Positions 36,647-45,616 of a stretch of 64,000 nt of DNA are shown one piece after another. Within the stretch, counting starts at the first letter, position 1. The number at the start of each line of letters is the position of its first letter. The position numbers and the translations under genes are program-made. The DNA is taken from assembly GCA_029782365.1 (NCBI GenBank), contig JAKOUW010000096.1:62001-126000 (forward strand). Reading direction: 5' to 3'. The notes under the pieces are model-generated. The model was not told the origin of the DNA and ran no database searches. It saw only the letters and a list, made by a program, of their open reading frames with translations. This stretch comes from Chloroflexota bacterium. Its GTDB lineage: Bacteria > Chloroflexota > Anaerolineae > Anaerolineales > UBA4823.

Positions 36647-37815
36647 GCAGGATTCTCCGGCGAATTTACAATAGCTAAAGAGCGGTGGACAGCCAGGCGT
36701 TGTTGGCGAGCTGCCAGTCGGCGTGACCAAAGAGCCGAGCCAACTACGAACAAAACAACCAACCCGAGGATAGCGTCAATCAATGAGGAAGGCACCTGGA
36801 CTGCACGCTGCATTTTATCGCCTCCCACCAATAAACCTCCAAACAGTATAGCTGCCGGAATACTGCCCAAAGGATGCAAACCGCCAAAGAGGGCGGCGAC
36901 AATGCCAGAAAAACCATACCCGCTGGTGATTCCTTCAAGCAGGCGATGCTGTACTCCGATGACTTCAATTGTCCCGGCAATGCCCGCAAACCCTCCTGCC
37001 AATGTCAGGGAAAGGGCCTGGTAAAAAGGCACATTGATTCCGGCAAATCGCGAGGCATCGGGGTTCAACCCTACCGCACGTATACGGTAACCAATGGTTG
37101 TCCGCCAAAGGAAGATATAGACTAGAATAGCTAGCCCTACAGCAATCAGAGAACCCGCATGTAGGAGGGTTTGAGGAATTAACCGTGGAAGCCATGATTG
37201 AGCGGGCAGGCGCTCGGATTGGGCGAGGTAAGTGCCTGCCGTAATTCCTGCTGGATCGATCAAAACGCTGCGAATTAGAAGGTTCATAAGCTGCACTGCA
37301 ATGGCATTCATCATCACTGTGCTAAGGATTTCGTTGACCTTCAAGCGGGCTTTCAGTATGCCAGGTAGGAAACCCCACGCCGCGCCAGCCAGGAAACCCA
37401 TCACCAGGGTCGATGGCACCAGTAACCAGCCAGGCCAGGTGCGAAATGTTAAAGGGAACCATGTACCCATCAGTGCACCAGCAATGATTTGTCCCTCGCC
37501 TCCAATATTGATCACGCTGGCGCGAAAAGCAATACATACTCCAAGCCCAACCAACAAAAGTGGAGTTGCCTTAACCAGGGTTTGTGTCAAACCGGAGGAA
37601 CTTCCAAAGGCGCCGCCAAACAAGGCCGCATAGGCTTCGATTGGGTTCGCTTTCAAAGCCAACAGCATCAATGCGCCAACGAATAAGGCGATAACCACTC
37701 CAATAAAGGGGAGAATAATATTAAAAACAGCAGTAGATGGAAGGCTTTTGACTAACCCAGCAAACCATCTTTGGTGAAACGGATCTCTTGCTGGTTGGTC
37801 GGTCTTTGGGGCCAT
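36643..37815 (-). CDS. BMP-type ABC transporter permease (YufP-like)
   Basis: A 390-residue permease of the BPD_transp_2 family with about nine to ten hydrophobic segments, a cytoplasmic head and the motif 'INIGGEGQIIAGALMGTWF'. The coupling loop is 'RAVGLNPDASRFAGIN'. It is the first gene of the set (permease, permease, binding protein, ATPase), an order different from the common binding-protein-first layout. The SpoIIM-like gene is 69 bp upstream and could share the transcript. Confidence 0.9.
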   Translation of the reverse strand: MAPKTDQPARDPFHQRWFAGLVKSLPSTAVFNIILPFIGVVIALFVGALMLLALKANPIEAYAALFGGAFGSSSGLTQTLVKATPLLLVGLGVCIAFRASVINIGGEGQIIAGALMGTWFPLTFRTWPGWLLVPSTLVMGFLAGAAWGFLPGILKARLKVNEILSTVMMNAIAVQLMNLLIRSVLIDPAGITAGTYLAQSERLPAQSWLPRLIPQTLLHAGSLIAVGLAILVYIFLWRTTIGYRIRAVGLNPDASRFAGINVPFYQALSLTLAGGFAGIAGTIEVIGVQHRLLEGITSGYGFSGIVAALFGGLHPLGSIPAAILFGGLLVGGDKMQRAVQVPSSLIDAILGLVVLFVVGSALWSRRLAARQQRLAVHRSLAIVNSPENPA

Positions 37816-37884
37816 TGGCCAACTCCATAAGAAGGGGGATTATCGGCGGAATTTTTGTTCTGAAAGGCACAAAGGTCAGACAAA

Positions 37885-38865
37885 TTATAACCTATTTTTG
37901 TCTTTCGATTGTTCCTTGCCAGCAAAGAACAGGTATGTATAAAGTAAGATGCCGCTGGAGATACCCACACACCATTTAAACCAGGTTTGAATGTTTTCCG
38001 CCGGAGACAAGAATCCTTCAATTACACCTGCCACGACAAGCAGCGGTGCAGCGCCACACAATAATTTGACTGCTAACTTGCCAGCATTTGCCACCACTGA
38101 ACTACGTTTGAAAAGTCCAGGCCGCAAGATCGCCCACGCCAAACTCAAGCCTGCGCCTCCAGACATGAATATCACACTCAATTCCAGGACGCCATGACCT
38201 ACAATAAACGTAGCTAAATCCCAACCCAAACCATAATGACTCGTTAAGCCAAGCAGACCGCCTATGATAAGCCCATTTTGGATAAGCGCCCAGGTGGTTA
38301 GAAGCCCTGCAGTTATACCCCCTGCGAAAGCGATAAAGGAAACCTGGATATTATTTGTCATGATAAAGGAGGAGGTAAAGGGCCGTTCCACCGTTGGAAT
38401 ATTCACCCATAACTGTTTTTCCTGGATCATGGGGATCAAATCTTGTGCTGATTGTGGCAGCAGCCAACGAGCTGATGAAGGCGCCAAATCAGTGCAAATA
38501 CCTGCAATCAGCGCAGGTATAGAGAACATAGCGAAAGAGATCAAAAAAAATGGCAACAGGTGCCTGAATGTTTGGGGAAACCCGGACAACACGAATCTAT
38601 TAATTCGATTTAAAGCCAGAGGCTCTGACCGATACAGAATAGCATGTCCTCGACCAACTAGTTGATTTAAATAATTCGCCAGTTGACTATTGGGAAAATC
38701 ACGTTGAGCTAAAGCAAGATCAGCACTTGCCAGACGGTACAAAATGCTGAGCTTTTGGATGGCCTGCGGTGAGAGGGTAGAGGTTCGCCTGTCAGCTTGT
38801 TCTAACAGAGCTTCCAGATCCAGCCATTCAGATTTGTGAAGCCGGAATAGATCTTCAGCATTCAT
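37885..38865 (-). CDS. Stage II sporulation protein M (SpoIIM)-like membrane protein
   Basis: A 326-residue DUF95/SpoIIM-like protein: a helical cytoplasmic N-terminus (about 1-100) with 'LYRLASADLALAQRDFPNS' and then about six transmembrane segments. In non-spore-formers these proteins are typically encoded beside RDD, DUF58 and MoxR genes. Here an RDD gene is divergent and DUF58 is found elsewhere in the window. Its role is unknown outside sporulation. Confidence 0.85.
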   Translation of the reverse strand: MNAEDLFRLHKSEWLDLEALLEQADRRTSTLSPQAIQKLSILYRLASADLALAQRDFPNSQLANYLNQLVGRGHAILYRSEPLALNRINRFVLSGFPQTFRHLLPFFLISFAMFSIPALIAGICTDLAPSSARWLLPQSAQDLIPMIQEKQLWVNIPTVERPFTSSFIMTNNIQVSFIAFAGGITAGLLTTWALIQNGLIIGGLLGLTSHYGLGWDLATFIVGHGVLELSVIFMSGGAGLSLAWAILRPGLFKRSSVVANAGKLAVKLLCGAAPLLVVAGVIEGFLSPAENIQTWFKWCVGISSGILLYTYLFFAGKEQSKDKNRL

Positions 38866-38924
38866 GGGTGCAGGTATTATATCTTACCGCGGTTAGGAAT
38901 TTTCATCTCGATGTGTTTGTCTTG

Positions 38925-38930
38925 TATAAT
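38925..38930 (+). promoter_or_regulatory. -10 box of the RDD gene
   Basis: A perfect TATAAT lies 46 bp upstream of the TTG at 38976; the -35 region at 38902-38907 (TTCATC) is poor. Its position inside the longer open frame argues that the true start is 38976, not 38868. Confidence 0.45.
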
Positions 38931-38975
38931 ATTTATGCAAGCGTTATAGATTTTTTTCCTTTAAGGAAGAGCAAA

Positions 38976-39755
38976 TTGCTAGATGAAACTTTTACAATTG
39001 ATACACCAGAAAATGTCTCTTTTGGATACAATGTGGCAGGGATCGGTTCGCGCTTTCTGGCGGCTATTGTCGATACGACGGTGCTAGGACTGATTTACCT
39101 GGGCATTTGGTTGTTTGCTGCATTGGTCTTAACTGCTTTGCCGAAAGATTTACGGAGCGGCACTTGGTTGATCGCGGGAATTGTCTTGATCGCCTTTATT
39201 ATTTTTTGGGGCTATTATATTTTTTTCGAACTTACCTGGAGTGGACAGTCTCCGGGCAAACGTTGGGTAGGGCTGAGGGTAGTGCGGGTGGATGGCGCCC
39301 CCGTGACGTTTGTGGAAATATTGATTCGCAATCTGATCAGAGCAGTGGATTTCTTACCCACCTTTTATGGAGTGGGATTAGTGACGATGTTTCTTAATTC
39401 ACAGGCACGGCGTTTAGGCGATCTAGCGGCGGGTACTCTGGTGATTTTTGATCGTGGTTCGACAACATTGGACGTTGTTGGAAAAGACATACAGAAAAAT
39501 GCCCTACCAAGTTTTGTGCGATATGATACTGCACTTGATCTTCACGGTCTGGATACCAGCCGCCTAACACAAAGGACAGTTGATTTGGCAGAATCTTTTA
39601 TGCGCCGACGGCATATGTTCGCGAATCAATCTACTCTAGCAGCGCAAATTGGATTCTTGATCGAAGCTGAATTAGGTGACTCGCTGACTTCGATCGAGGC
39701 TTATCAACCCGAGGATAGAATTGCCGCCGTGCTGAATGCATATCATGGCAATTGA
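38976..39755 (+). CDS. RDD-family membrane protein
   Basis: A 259-residue protein with an RDD domain: 'VAGIGSRFLAAIVDTTVLG' gives the Arg and Asp residues of the first helix, and the 'SPGKRWVGLRVVRVDG' loop is characteristic. Three to four transmembrane helices precede a soluble helical C-terminus (about 170-259). The TTG start has AAGGAAGAG upstream and is preceded by a TATAAT box. RDD proteins with SpoIIM neighbours are common; the function is unknown. Its end overlaps the convergent TPR gene by 13 bp. Confidence 0.82.
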   Translation: MLDETFTIDTPENVSFGYNVAGIGSRFLAAIVDTTVLGLIYLGIWLFAALVLTALPKDLRSGTWLIAGIVLIAFIIFWGYYIFFELTWSGQSPGKRWVGLRVVRVDGAPVTFVEILIRNLIRAVDFLPTFYGVGLVTMFLNSQARRLGDLAAGTLVIFDRGSTTLDVVGKDIQKNALPSFVRYDTALDLHGLDTSRLTQRTVDLAESFMRRRHMFANQSTLAAQIGFLIEAELGDSLTSIEAYQPEDRIAAVLNAYHGN

Positions 39756-40141
39756 GCCTCATGGATTAACCCCAGGCTTGCTGCCAGGTCATAAAACTGC
39801 CTGGCTTCATGTAGATTACCAAGTTGTTCATGAGAAAAGCCTAAATTAACATATATAGACGGTAAAAAATTTTGTATCCGTTTTGGATCGGCTGTCTGTG
39901 CAAGTTGAAGACTCACCTGGTTCCAGCGTAGGTTTTCTTTAAAATCAGTTTGTACGCGAGCCATATAATGGGCGGCCACACAAGCCTCGAAATCGTCGGT
40001 TGATGCTTGCCAGGCTTGTTGGTAGAGCAGTCGAGCTAAATCGAAACACTTCTCATATTCCGCCTGTGATCCTTGAATGCATAATGCGATTACATGATTG
40101 GTCTTGATATGTTTTATTTCATGAATTGAACGCCGGAACAT
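39743..40141 (-). CDS. Small TPR-like protein
   Basis: A 132-residue soluble helical protein with two to three tetratricopeptide-like units, best seen in 'SIYVNLGFSHEQLGNLHEA' near the C-terminus. It has no signal peptide. It follows the aminopeptidase P gene by 15 bp and is probably co-transcribed with it. It overlaps the RDD gene by 13 bp tail to tail. Function unknown; a protein-binding role is likely. Confidence 0.65.
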   Translation of the reverse strand: MFRRSIHEIKHIKTNHVIALCIQGSQAEYEKCFDLARLLYQQAWQASTDDFEACVAAHYMARVQTDFKENLRWNQVSLQLAQTADPKRIQNFLPSIYVNLGFSHEQLGNLHEARQFYDLAASLGLIHEAQLP

Positions 40142-40156
40142 ATGTTTTCCATTGAT

Positions 40157-41383
40157 TTATTTCAAAATCATCTGTGTTAGAACTTCAGGTGACCCGGAGG
40201 TTATCAAAACATTGTCTTCAATACGAACGCCCAGGTTTTCAGCCCCAATATATAATCCAGGTTCAACTGTGTAAACCATACCCTCCTGTAAAATTTCGTT
40301 GGGGTTACGTATATCATGTGTATCCAAGCCAAGGGGATGGCCAATCCCATGATAAAAATACTTGCGGACATCAGCCAGTGTTTCTGCTAAATTGACCTGG
40401 TGAAGTTCTTTCAGGAAAAATTCCAATATTTGCTGGTTGAGATTGACCAGAGTTACATCGGGACGCATCATTTCACAGGCATAATGCAAACAAGCCAGGA
40501 CAATTTGATAAATATCCTTCTGGCGAGGGGAAAAAACGCCGTTTACAGCATAGGTACGAGTGACATCAGCGCAATAATGCTCGAACTGGGCACCAGCATC
40601 GAATAAGAGCAGATCAGCTGCATTCATCTGGCGTTGAGCTGTGGTATAGTGCAAAATGGTAGCATTCCAGCCTGAGGCTGAGATCGTATCAAACGAGGGA
40701 ATAGAAGAATGATGAAGGAGAATTTCCTCAAAATAGGCGCGTGCCTCGTACTCATACATGCCGGGCTGCAGATGGTTGCGAACATTATCAAAGCCTTGGG
40801 CTGTCAAATCGATCGCGCGCCTTAAAGCATGAAGTTCTTCTGGCTCTTTAATACTGCGCATAGCCGCCAATATATTATACGAATTTTCTATTGGGATAAA
40901 TGGAAAATGTCGCTTTATCTTTTTTGCCAACTCTTTTTCCCAATTGAGAGGTTCGTGTGCAGCAGATTGGTGGATGAACAGGTACACTGCCTTGGGTTGA
41001 TCGATGACGTTTGATAATTTTCCAAATAGATCGTTCTCAAAATCCCTGATGTCGAGGATCATCTCAATACCAGAAACCTGGCGAGCTTCAGCTTCCCGCA
41101 TCAGCAAACCATGCCATTTTTCTGTATGTTCTTTTACTGGTGGAATATACATGAGAGAGGTTGTTTCACGCCGCATTTTTGCAACAACCAAAATCATATC
41201 CTGGCGATCGATTCCCGTCAGGTAAAGGAAGTTCTTGTCAACTTCAAACGGGTAAAACGCATCTGCGGATTTACGAGGCGCCTTGCCAGAATAAAAAATT
41301 GCCAGGGATGATTCGGGTAATTTTTCCAAGAGATCTTGACGTTTGCGAGAGTGAAATTCTGAGTTCAATTTATCATCCTTCAT
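40157..41383 (-). CDS. Xaa-Pro aminopeptidase (M24B, aminopeptidase P)
   Basis: A 408-residue cytoplasmic metallopeptidase that removes the N-terminal residue before proline. It has the N-terminal creatinase-like domain (about 1-170) and the pita-bread catalytic domain. All five metal ligands are visible: Asp262, Asp273, His349, Glu374 and Glu389, with 'HGIGHPLGLDTHD' around the His. The start is an ATG with no strong ribosome site. Confidence 0.92.
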   Translation of the reverse strand: MKDDKLNSEFHSRKRQDLLEKLPESSLAIFYSGKAPRKSADAFYPFEVDKNFLYLTGIDRQDMILVVAKMRRETTSLMYIPPVKEHTEKWHGLLMREAEARQVSGIEMILDIRDFENDLFGKLSNVIDQPKAVYLFIHQSAAHEPLNWEKELAKKIKRHFPFIPIENSYNILAAMRSIKEPEELHALRRAIDLTAQGFDNVRNHLQPGMYEYEARAYFEEILLHHSSIPSFDTISASGWNATILHYTTAQRQMNAADLLLFDAGAQFEHYCADVTRTYAVNGVFSPRQKDIYQIVLACLHYACEMMRPDVTLVNLNQQILEFFLKELHQVNLAETLADVRKYFYHGIGHPLGLDTHDIRNPNEILQEGMVYTVEPGLYIGAENLGVRIEDNVLITSGSPEVLTQMILK

Positions 41384-41395
41384 TCAGATTCTAAA

Positions 41396-41616
41396 ATTTT
41401 CCTGTATGTTATTTTCATCCTGCATGAAAGAAGAGTCAATCCTTTTTAAAACAAAGCTCATTCTCCCACAACACCAAAGGCAGTTACCAATCTCCCGCCA
41501 CTCATAAAAAAGTGAGTACAAACATAGAAAATGTTCTTTACTAGCCGTAAATTGACAAAACCTAACATTTATTGAGCAATTATCTTTGAATAAAGATCTG
41601 GTTCCTGTTTTGAAAC
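41396..41616. other. Noncoding spacer upstream of aminopeptidase P
   Basis: A spacer of about 220 bp between the aminopeptidase gene and the tRNA-Met terminator. It contains a small dyad ACTCA-N8-TGAGT near 41503-41520 and a weak minus-strand TTGACT/GAAAAT pair (-35 at 41439-41434) that could serve the aminopeptidase. I see no gene in it. Confidence 0.4.
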
Positions 41617-41650
41617 AAGAAAAACCCTTAGGTTAAAGCTAAGGGTTTCC
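41617..41650 (-). terminator. Intrinsic terminator of tRNA-Met
   Basis: Perfect 10-bp stem AAACCCTTAG (41622-41631) / CTAAGGGTTT (41639-41648) with a 7-nt loop. On the minus strand it is followed by TTCTTG after the T-rich stem end. It lies 6 bp past the 3' end of the tRNA gene. Confidence 0.75.
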
Positions 41651-41653
41651 GTG

Positions 41654-41725
41654 TGGCGAGGGTGAGACTTGAACTCACAACCAAGGGCTTATGAGTCCCC
41701 TGCTCCGCCATTGAGCTACCTCGCC
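41654..41725 (-). tRNA. tRNA-Met(CAU)
   Basis: A 72-nt cloverleaf on the minus strand: acceptor GGCGAGG/CCTCGCC, D stem GCTC/GAGC, anticodon loop CTCATAA (CAU) and T arm GTGAG-TTCAAGT-CTCAC, with discriminator A. CCA is not encoded. The G1-C72 pair rules out the initiator type. It is the elongator Met or, less likely, the lysidine-modified Ile2 form; an A-G mismatch closes the anticodon stem at 31-39. Confidence 0.9.
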
Positions 41726-41743
41726 AGGTTTGGAGCGGATGGT

Positions 41744-41772
41744 AGTTTACTATTCCTTCTCAAATTTGTCAA
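41744..41772 (-). promoter_or_regulatory. Promoter of tRNA-Met
   Basis: Consensus -35 TTGACA (41772-41767), 17-bp spacer and TAAACT -10 (41749-41744) on the minus strand. The predicted start is about 12 nt before the tRNA. Confidence 0.65.
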
Positions 41773-41801
41773 ATGTTTGTTTTTTCAAGTGAATTTCGAT
41801 A

Positions 41802-41807
41802 TATAAT
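41802..41807 (+). promoter_or_regulatory. -10 box of the receiver-protein gene
   Basis: TATAAT on the plus strand, 26 bp before the ATG of the response regulator, with a T-rich but poor -35 region. A GAGCGAG ribosome site lies between it and the ATG. Confidence 0.4.
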
Positions 41808-41833
41808 GAAGTCATTAACAAACGAGCGAGACT

Positions 41834-42256
41834 ATGACGGATAATTTCATTGTTTTGGTAGAAGACAATCCTGATGATGAGCTGCTGGCGTTGCGTGCCC
41901 TGAAGCGCGCGAACGCGGCTTGCGAAGTTTTGGTCGCGCGGGATGGTGAACAGGCGGTTCAACTGCTGGTCGACGGATTTGGACTGTTGGCTCAAAAACC
42001 GCAGGTGATTCTACTTGATTTGAAGTTGCCAAAGTTAGACGGAATCCAAGTATTGGCCAAATTGAAAGCTGATGAGAGAACTCGCCCACTGCCGGTCGTA
42101 ATTTTGACTTCTTCCAAAGAATATCAAGATGTTTTACAATGCTATCGATTAGGAGCAAATTCCTACTTGAGAAAACCTGTAGATTACACTGAATTTCTAT
42201 CATTGATGCAGTCGATCAGCCAATATTGGCTCCATTTTAATGTATCATTAAGTTGA
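41834..42256 (+). CDS. Stand-alone receiver (Rcp1-like response regulator)
   Basis: A 140-residue single-domain response regulator without an output domain. The acidic pair is in LVEDNPDDE, the phospho-acceptor is Asp62 (LLDLKLP), the Thr/Ser switch is in 'VILTSSKE' and Lys114 is in YLRKP. The extra 'NPDDE' and the 'KRANAACEVLVARDGEQA' spacing are of the Rcp1 type, which usually work with phytochrome-like or hybrid kinases. No partner kinase is adjacent. The GAF kinase at 48597-50870 is the nearest candidate. Confidence 0.87.
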   Translation: MTDNFIVLVEDNPDDELLALRALKRANAACEVLVARDGEQAVQLLVDGFGLLAQKPQVILLDLKLPKLDGIQVLAKLKADERTRPLPVVILTSSKEYQDVLQCYRLGANSYLRKPVDYTEFLSLMQSISQYWLHFNVSLS

Positions 42257-42289
42257 TAAAATTCTTACTTATTTCATATACATCATTTA

Positions 42290-42318
42290 TTGACGGTCAC
42301 TCTGCTCTGATTTATAAT
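42290..42318 (+). promoter_or_regulatory. Promoter of tRNA-Leu (and possibly trigger factor)
   Basis: TTGACG (42290-42295), exactly 17 bp, then TATAAT (42313-42318). The predicted start is about 5 nt before the tRNA gene. It is one of the best sigma-70-type matches in the window. Confidence 0.75.
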
Positions 42319-42329
42319 GTCATTCTTCC

Positions 42330-42411
42330 GGGGAAATGCTGGAATTGGCAGACAGGCATGACTTAGGATCATGTGTCGAAAGGCGTGCGGGTTCAAGTCC
42401 CGCTTTCCCCA
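42330..42411 (+). tRNA. tRNA-Leu(UAG)
   Basis: An 82-nt class II tRNA with acceptor GGGGAAA/TTTCCCC. The anticodon stem is CATGA/TCATG with loop CTTAGGA (anticodon UAG, reading CUN Leu codons). It has a short variable arm (GTGTCGAAAGGCG) and T arm GCGGG-TTCAAGT-CCCGC. The discriminator is A and CCA is not encoded. Confidence 0.93.
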
Positions 42412-42420
42412 TGAAAATAA

Positions 42421-42441
42421 CCCCCTTCAAACTGAAGGGGG
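42421..42441. terminator. Hairpin between tRNA-Leu and trigger factor
   Basis: Perfect 9-bp stem CCCCCTTCA (42421-42429) / TGAAGGGGG (42433-42441) with a 3-nt loop, 9 bp after the tRNA. No T-run follows on the plus strand. It may be a partial terminator, so that some transcripts read into trigger factor, or an RNA-processing element. Confidence 0.5.
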
Positions 42442-42466
42442 TAGATTATGAAGGGAACTTGTTGAA

Positions 42467-43990
42467 TTGAACATCGAAAAAGTTTTTACAGATGATCATC
42501 AGGTTAAACTGACTGTGACGTTTGACCAATCGCGTTTGGAAGAATCCAGGCAACGCGCAGCGCGAAAAATCGCTCAAAAGCAAAGAATCCCAGGCTTCCG
42601 TCCTGGCAAGGCGCCTTATCAGGTGATTGTGCGCACTGTGGGAGATGCGGCTTTGATGCAAGAAGCGATCGACATCTTGTTGGAAGAGGATTATCCAAAG
42701 GCAATCAAAGAAGCTGGAATAAAGGCATACGAGCCAGGTTCCTTAGAAAAAATTTCCAGCACTGATCCTTTGACGATGGAATTTACTGTTCCTCTCGAAC
42801 CCGAAGTTACCCTAGGGGATTATAAAACTATTCGGATCCCTTACGAACTTCAGCCAGTCACAGACGAACAGGTAAATGAATTCATTGAGAATCTTCGTGA
42901 CCGTTCTGCAGCACTGCAGCCTGTCGACCGACCAGCACAAGAAAACGATGTTGTATTCCTTCGATTAGGGGCAGACCGGAAAAATGTTGAAGAGGGCCAA
43001 TCCTTGGTATTAATTAATGATCGCTCGACAACGGTAACGATTAAACCCGAAGAAGGCGATCATTCAAATGAATGGCCTTTTCCTGGCTTTTCTCGCCGTC
43101 TGGTAGGCGCAAAACCTGGTGAAGAAGCGACTTTCGAGTACACATATGGCGATGAATCGAGCCTAGAATACTTACGTGGTGCGACAGCTGTTTTTAGATA
43201 TAAAGTTGAGGAAGTAAAAGAACGCCATTTGCCTGAACTAGATGATGAATTTGCCAAAACGATGGGCGAATTTGAAACAGTGGATCAGATGCGCACAGAA
43301 GTGCGCGCAGGATTAGAGGATCAAGCGCGGATGGATTACAATCGCGAATATGATAATAAGATTTTTGATCAACTCCTGCCCCTGTCAACAATAAAATATC
43401 CTCCTCAATTACTCGAACGCGAAACAGATTATTTCAGGCATCAGTTAGAGCACAGGCTAGAAGATCAAGGCCTAGATATGGCCACGTATTTAAAATCTCG
43501 TGAAATGAACGAAGCGGATTTAATGGCTGAATTAAAACCCTCTGCAGAATCGCGCCTTGTTCGCTCATTGGTGTTGGTCAAGTTCGCCCAAGAAGCAAAC
43601 GTTAACATCGACGAAAATGAAGTGCAAGCTGAAGCAATGAAAACCTTGAACGAGATTCACCGTGTATATTCTCCTAAAGAAGCCAAAAAAATGGTGAACC
43701 AACAATTCATTCAAAATATGATTGGGAATATTTCCAGTGATTTCCTGACTCGCAATTCTCTTCGTAAGTTGGAACAATTTGCCAGAGGCGAGGTCGAACT
43801 AGAAAATGTCGAATCCAACACCAATCTTTCTGCGGAAGCAATCACCGAACAAACCGAAACCCCAAAACAATCGAAGGGGGATGAACCTTTAGGTGAAATT
43901 GATTCGACAATTGTTGTTGAAGGACAATCTGAACAGGTTGCTGTGGAGCCGGAAGCCAGGGCGAAACGCAGCAAGAAAACCATTAAATAG
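42467..43990 (+). CDS. tig: Trigger factor (ribosome-associated chaperone)
   Basis: A 507-residue trigger factor that binds nascent chains at the ribosome exit. The ribosome-binding signature is PGFRPGKAPY (about 40-49). An FKBP-like prolyl isomerase domain follows ('AQENDVVFLRL' to 'YTYGDE'). The helical C-terminal domain ends near 430, then comes a charged, disordered tail of about 75 residues with a Lys-rich end, longer than the E. coli protein (432). The TTG start has AGGGAA upstream and no in-frame ATG precedes it. clpP follows after 45 bp, a classic tig-clpP pair; clpX is absent here. Confidence 0.93.
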   Translation: MNIEKVFTDDHQVKLTVTFDQSRLEESRQRAARKIAQKQRIPGFRPGKAPYQVIVRTVGDAALMQEAIDILLEEDYPKAIKEAGIKAYEPGSLEKISSTDPLTMEFTVPLEPEVTLGDYKTIRIPYELQPVTDEQVNEFIENLRDRSAALQPVDRPAQENDVVFLRLGADRKNVEEGQSLVLINDRSTTVTIKPEEGDHSNEWPFPGFSRRLVGAKPGEEATFEYTYGDESSLEYLRGATAVFRYKVEEVKERHLPELDDEFAKTMGEFETVDQMRTEVRAGLEDQARMDYNREYDNKIFDQLLPLSTIKYPPQLLERETDYFRHQLEHRLEDQGLDMATYLKSREMNEADLMAELKPSAESRLVRSLVLVKFAQEANVNIDENEVQAEAMKTLNEIHRVYSPKEAKKMVNQQFIQNMIGNISSDFLTRNSLRKLEQFARGEVELENVESNTNLSAEAITEQTETPKQSKGDEPLGEIDSTIVVEGQSEQVAVEPEARAKRSKKTIK

Positions 43991-44035
43991 AAATGGCCTC
44001 AAGTTTGATGGCCAAAATTAACAAGGACGGAAACT

Positions 44036-44650
44036 ATGTCTAAGATGTCAGCGAATTCATTAATCCCAATGGTTATTGAATCCAGCCCTCGCGGTGAGCG
44101 AGCATACGATATTTATTCTCTATTGCTACGCAACCGGATTATTTTCCTGGGCACCCCCATTGATGATCAAGTGGCGAATGTAATCGTCGCCCAGTTGCTT
44201 TTCTTAAACCAGGAAGACCGGAACGAACCAATTTCAATGTATATTAATTCTCCTGGCGGTCAGGTGTATGCGGGCCTCGCGATTTACGATACCATGCAGA
44301 TGATAACTAATCCAATTCGTACATTTGCTGTAGGTGTCACCGCCTCCTTCGGAACCGTTCTTTTAACGGCTGGGACAAAAGGAGAAAGATATGCACTGCC
44401 GCATGCCACAATTCATATGCACCAACCTTTAGGCGGTGCCCAAGGGCAGGCTACCGATATCGAGATTCAGGCCCGTGAAATCCTGCGGTTAAAGGCGAGA
44501 TTGAATGAAGTCATGTCACACCACACTGGAAAGACATTAGACGAGATTGAACATGACACAGATCGAGATTTTTATATGGATGCGGCAGCCGCAGTAGAAT
44601 ACGGGCTGATTGACCAGGTTTTGGCATTACCTGACCTAAAAAAGTGGTAA
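44036..44650 (+). CDS. clpP: ATP-dependent Clp protease proteolytic subunit
   Basis: A 204-residue serine peptidase that forms the proteolytic barrel of the Clp machine. The triad is Ser104, His129 and Asp178. The nucleophile motif reads TASFGTVLL where the usual form is AASMGAVLL. The length and the '[17 protein letters not shown]' handle entry are normal. RBS AAGGACGG is 4 nt upstream. It follows tig and is closed by an intrinsic terminator, so no Clp ATPase is in this transcript. Confidence 0.93.
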   Translation: MSKMSANSLIPMVIESSPRGERAYDIYSLLLRNRIIFLGTPIDDQVANVIVAQLLFLNQEDRNEPISMYINSPGGQVYAGLAIYDTMQMITNPIRTFAVGVTASFGTVLLTAGTKGERYALPHATIHMHQPLGGAQGQATDIEIQAREILRLKARLNEVMSHHTGKTLDEIEHDTDRDFYMDAAAAVEYGLIDQVLALPDLKKW

Positions 44651-44657
44651 ACTTTAC

Positions 44658-44690
44658 AGGGCGACTCGAAATAAGGGCCGCCCTTTTTAT
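44658..44690 (+). terminator. Intrinsic terminator after clpP
   Basis: Stem AGGGCG (44658-44663) / CGCCCT (44679-44684) with a 15-nt loop, followed by TTTTATT. It ends the tRNA-Leu/tig/clpP unit. Confidence 0.7.
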
Positions 44691-44716
44691 TGCCAACAAA
44701 GGAGATGCGTAAAATT

Positions 44717-45607
44717 ATGATCCATCCTTCCACATTCTCTATCGTAGCTTGCGATTTAGAAGCTCACGCGTGGGGTGTTGCAGTTGCATCTAAATTTCCA
44801 GCCGTGGGTTCTGTTGTCCCTTGGGCAAAAGCATCTGCAGGCGCTGTGGCTACTCAAATGTACGCAAATACATCCTTTGGCCCGAAAGGTTTAGCCATGA
44901 TGGAAGAAGGACTATCGGCTCAAGAAACGCTCGAGCGATTGTTGGCAGAGGATCCCGATCGAGAAATGAGGCAGGTTGGGTTGGTGGATGCAATGGGCGG
45001 GGCTGTGTCTTACTCTGGAAAGAGTTGTTATGATTGGGCTGGGGGTATTAGTGGGGTTGGTTTTGCAGCTCAAGGCAATATTCTCGCTGGACCCGAAGTC
45101 GTTCAAGCAATGGCCGAGGCTTATGAAAACGCGAAAGGCCCGCTGTATCGAAAACTACATGCGGCGCTATTCGCGGGAGATAGAGCAGGTGGAGATCGCA
45201 GGGGCAGGCAATCGGCGGGGATCATTGTAGTCAGACCTGGGTTTGGATATTTAGGGTTTAATGACCGATGGATTGATTACCGGGTTGACGACCATACAGA
45301 TCCTGTTTTTCGTCTGGGAGAATTGTTAGATTTAAACGAATTATATTTTGGCGTCAGCCCTGAGGAAGATAAAATTCCCTTAGAAGGGCAAGTATTGGTT
45401 GAACTGCAACAAATTCTTCATCTTCTAGGTTATTACCAAGGGGAAGCAACTGGTTTACTTAATGAACCTACTCAACGAGCCTTAAGGATTTTTATTGGAA
45501 ATGAAAATTTTGAAGAACGAGTTAATTTTGAGAGGAAAGTAATCGACAAACCGGTGTTTAATTTTCTGGTTAGACGGTTCGGAATTAGTATTACTCCTCG
45601 CATCTAA
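44717..45607 (+). CDS. DUF1028 family protein with C-terminal peptidoglycan-binding-like domain
   Basis: A 296-residue protein. Residues about 1-220 form the DUF1028 domain, an Ntn-hydrolase-like fold: STFSIVACDLEAHAWGVAVA at the start, 'AKASAGAVATQ' and 'GNILAGPEVVQAM' follow. Residues about 220-290 have the look of a peptidoglycan-binding helical repeat ('LQQILHLLGYYQGEATGLL'). The start at 44717 (MIHPSTFSIV) matches the family best. An ATG at 44705 lies directly against the AAAGGAG ribosome site. DUF1028 function is unproven. Confidence 0.8.
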   Translation: MIHPSTFSIVACDLEAHAWGVAVASKFPAVGSVVPWAKASAGAVATQMYANTSFGPKGLAMMEEGLSAQETLERLLAEDPDREMRQVGLVDAMGGAVSYSGKSCYDWAGGISGVGFAAQGNILAGPEVVQAMAEAYENAKGPLYRKLHAALFAGDRAGGDRRGRQSAGIIVVRPGFGYLGFNDRWIDYRVDDHTDPVFRLGELLDLNELYFGVSPEEDKIPLEGQVLVELQQILHLLGYYQGEATGLLNEPTQRALRIFIGNENFEERVNFERKVIDKPVFNFLVRRFGISITPRI

Positions 45608-45616
45608 ACAGATCGA

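Noticed and set aside
41654..41725. Initiator tRNA (fMet)
   Set aside because: The first acceptor pair is G-C, whereas initiator tRNAs have a mismatched position 1-72. Elongator Met or Ile2 fits better.
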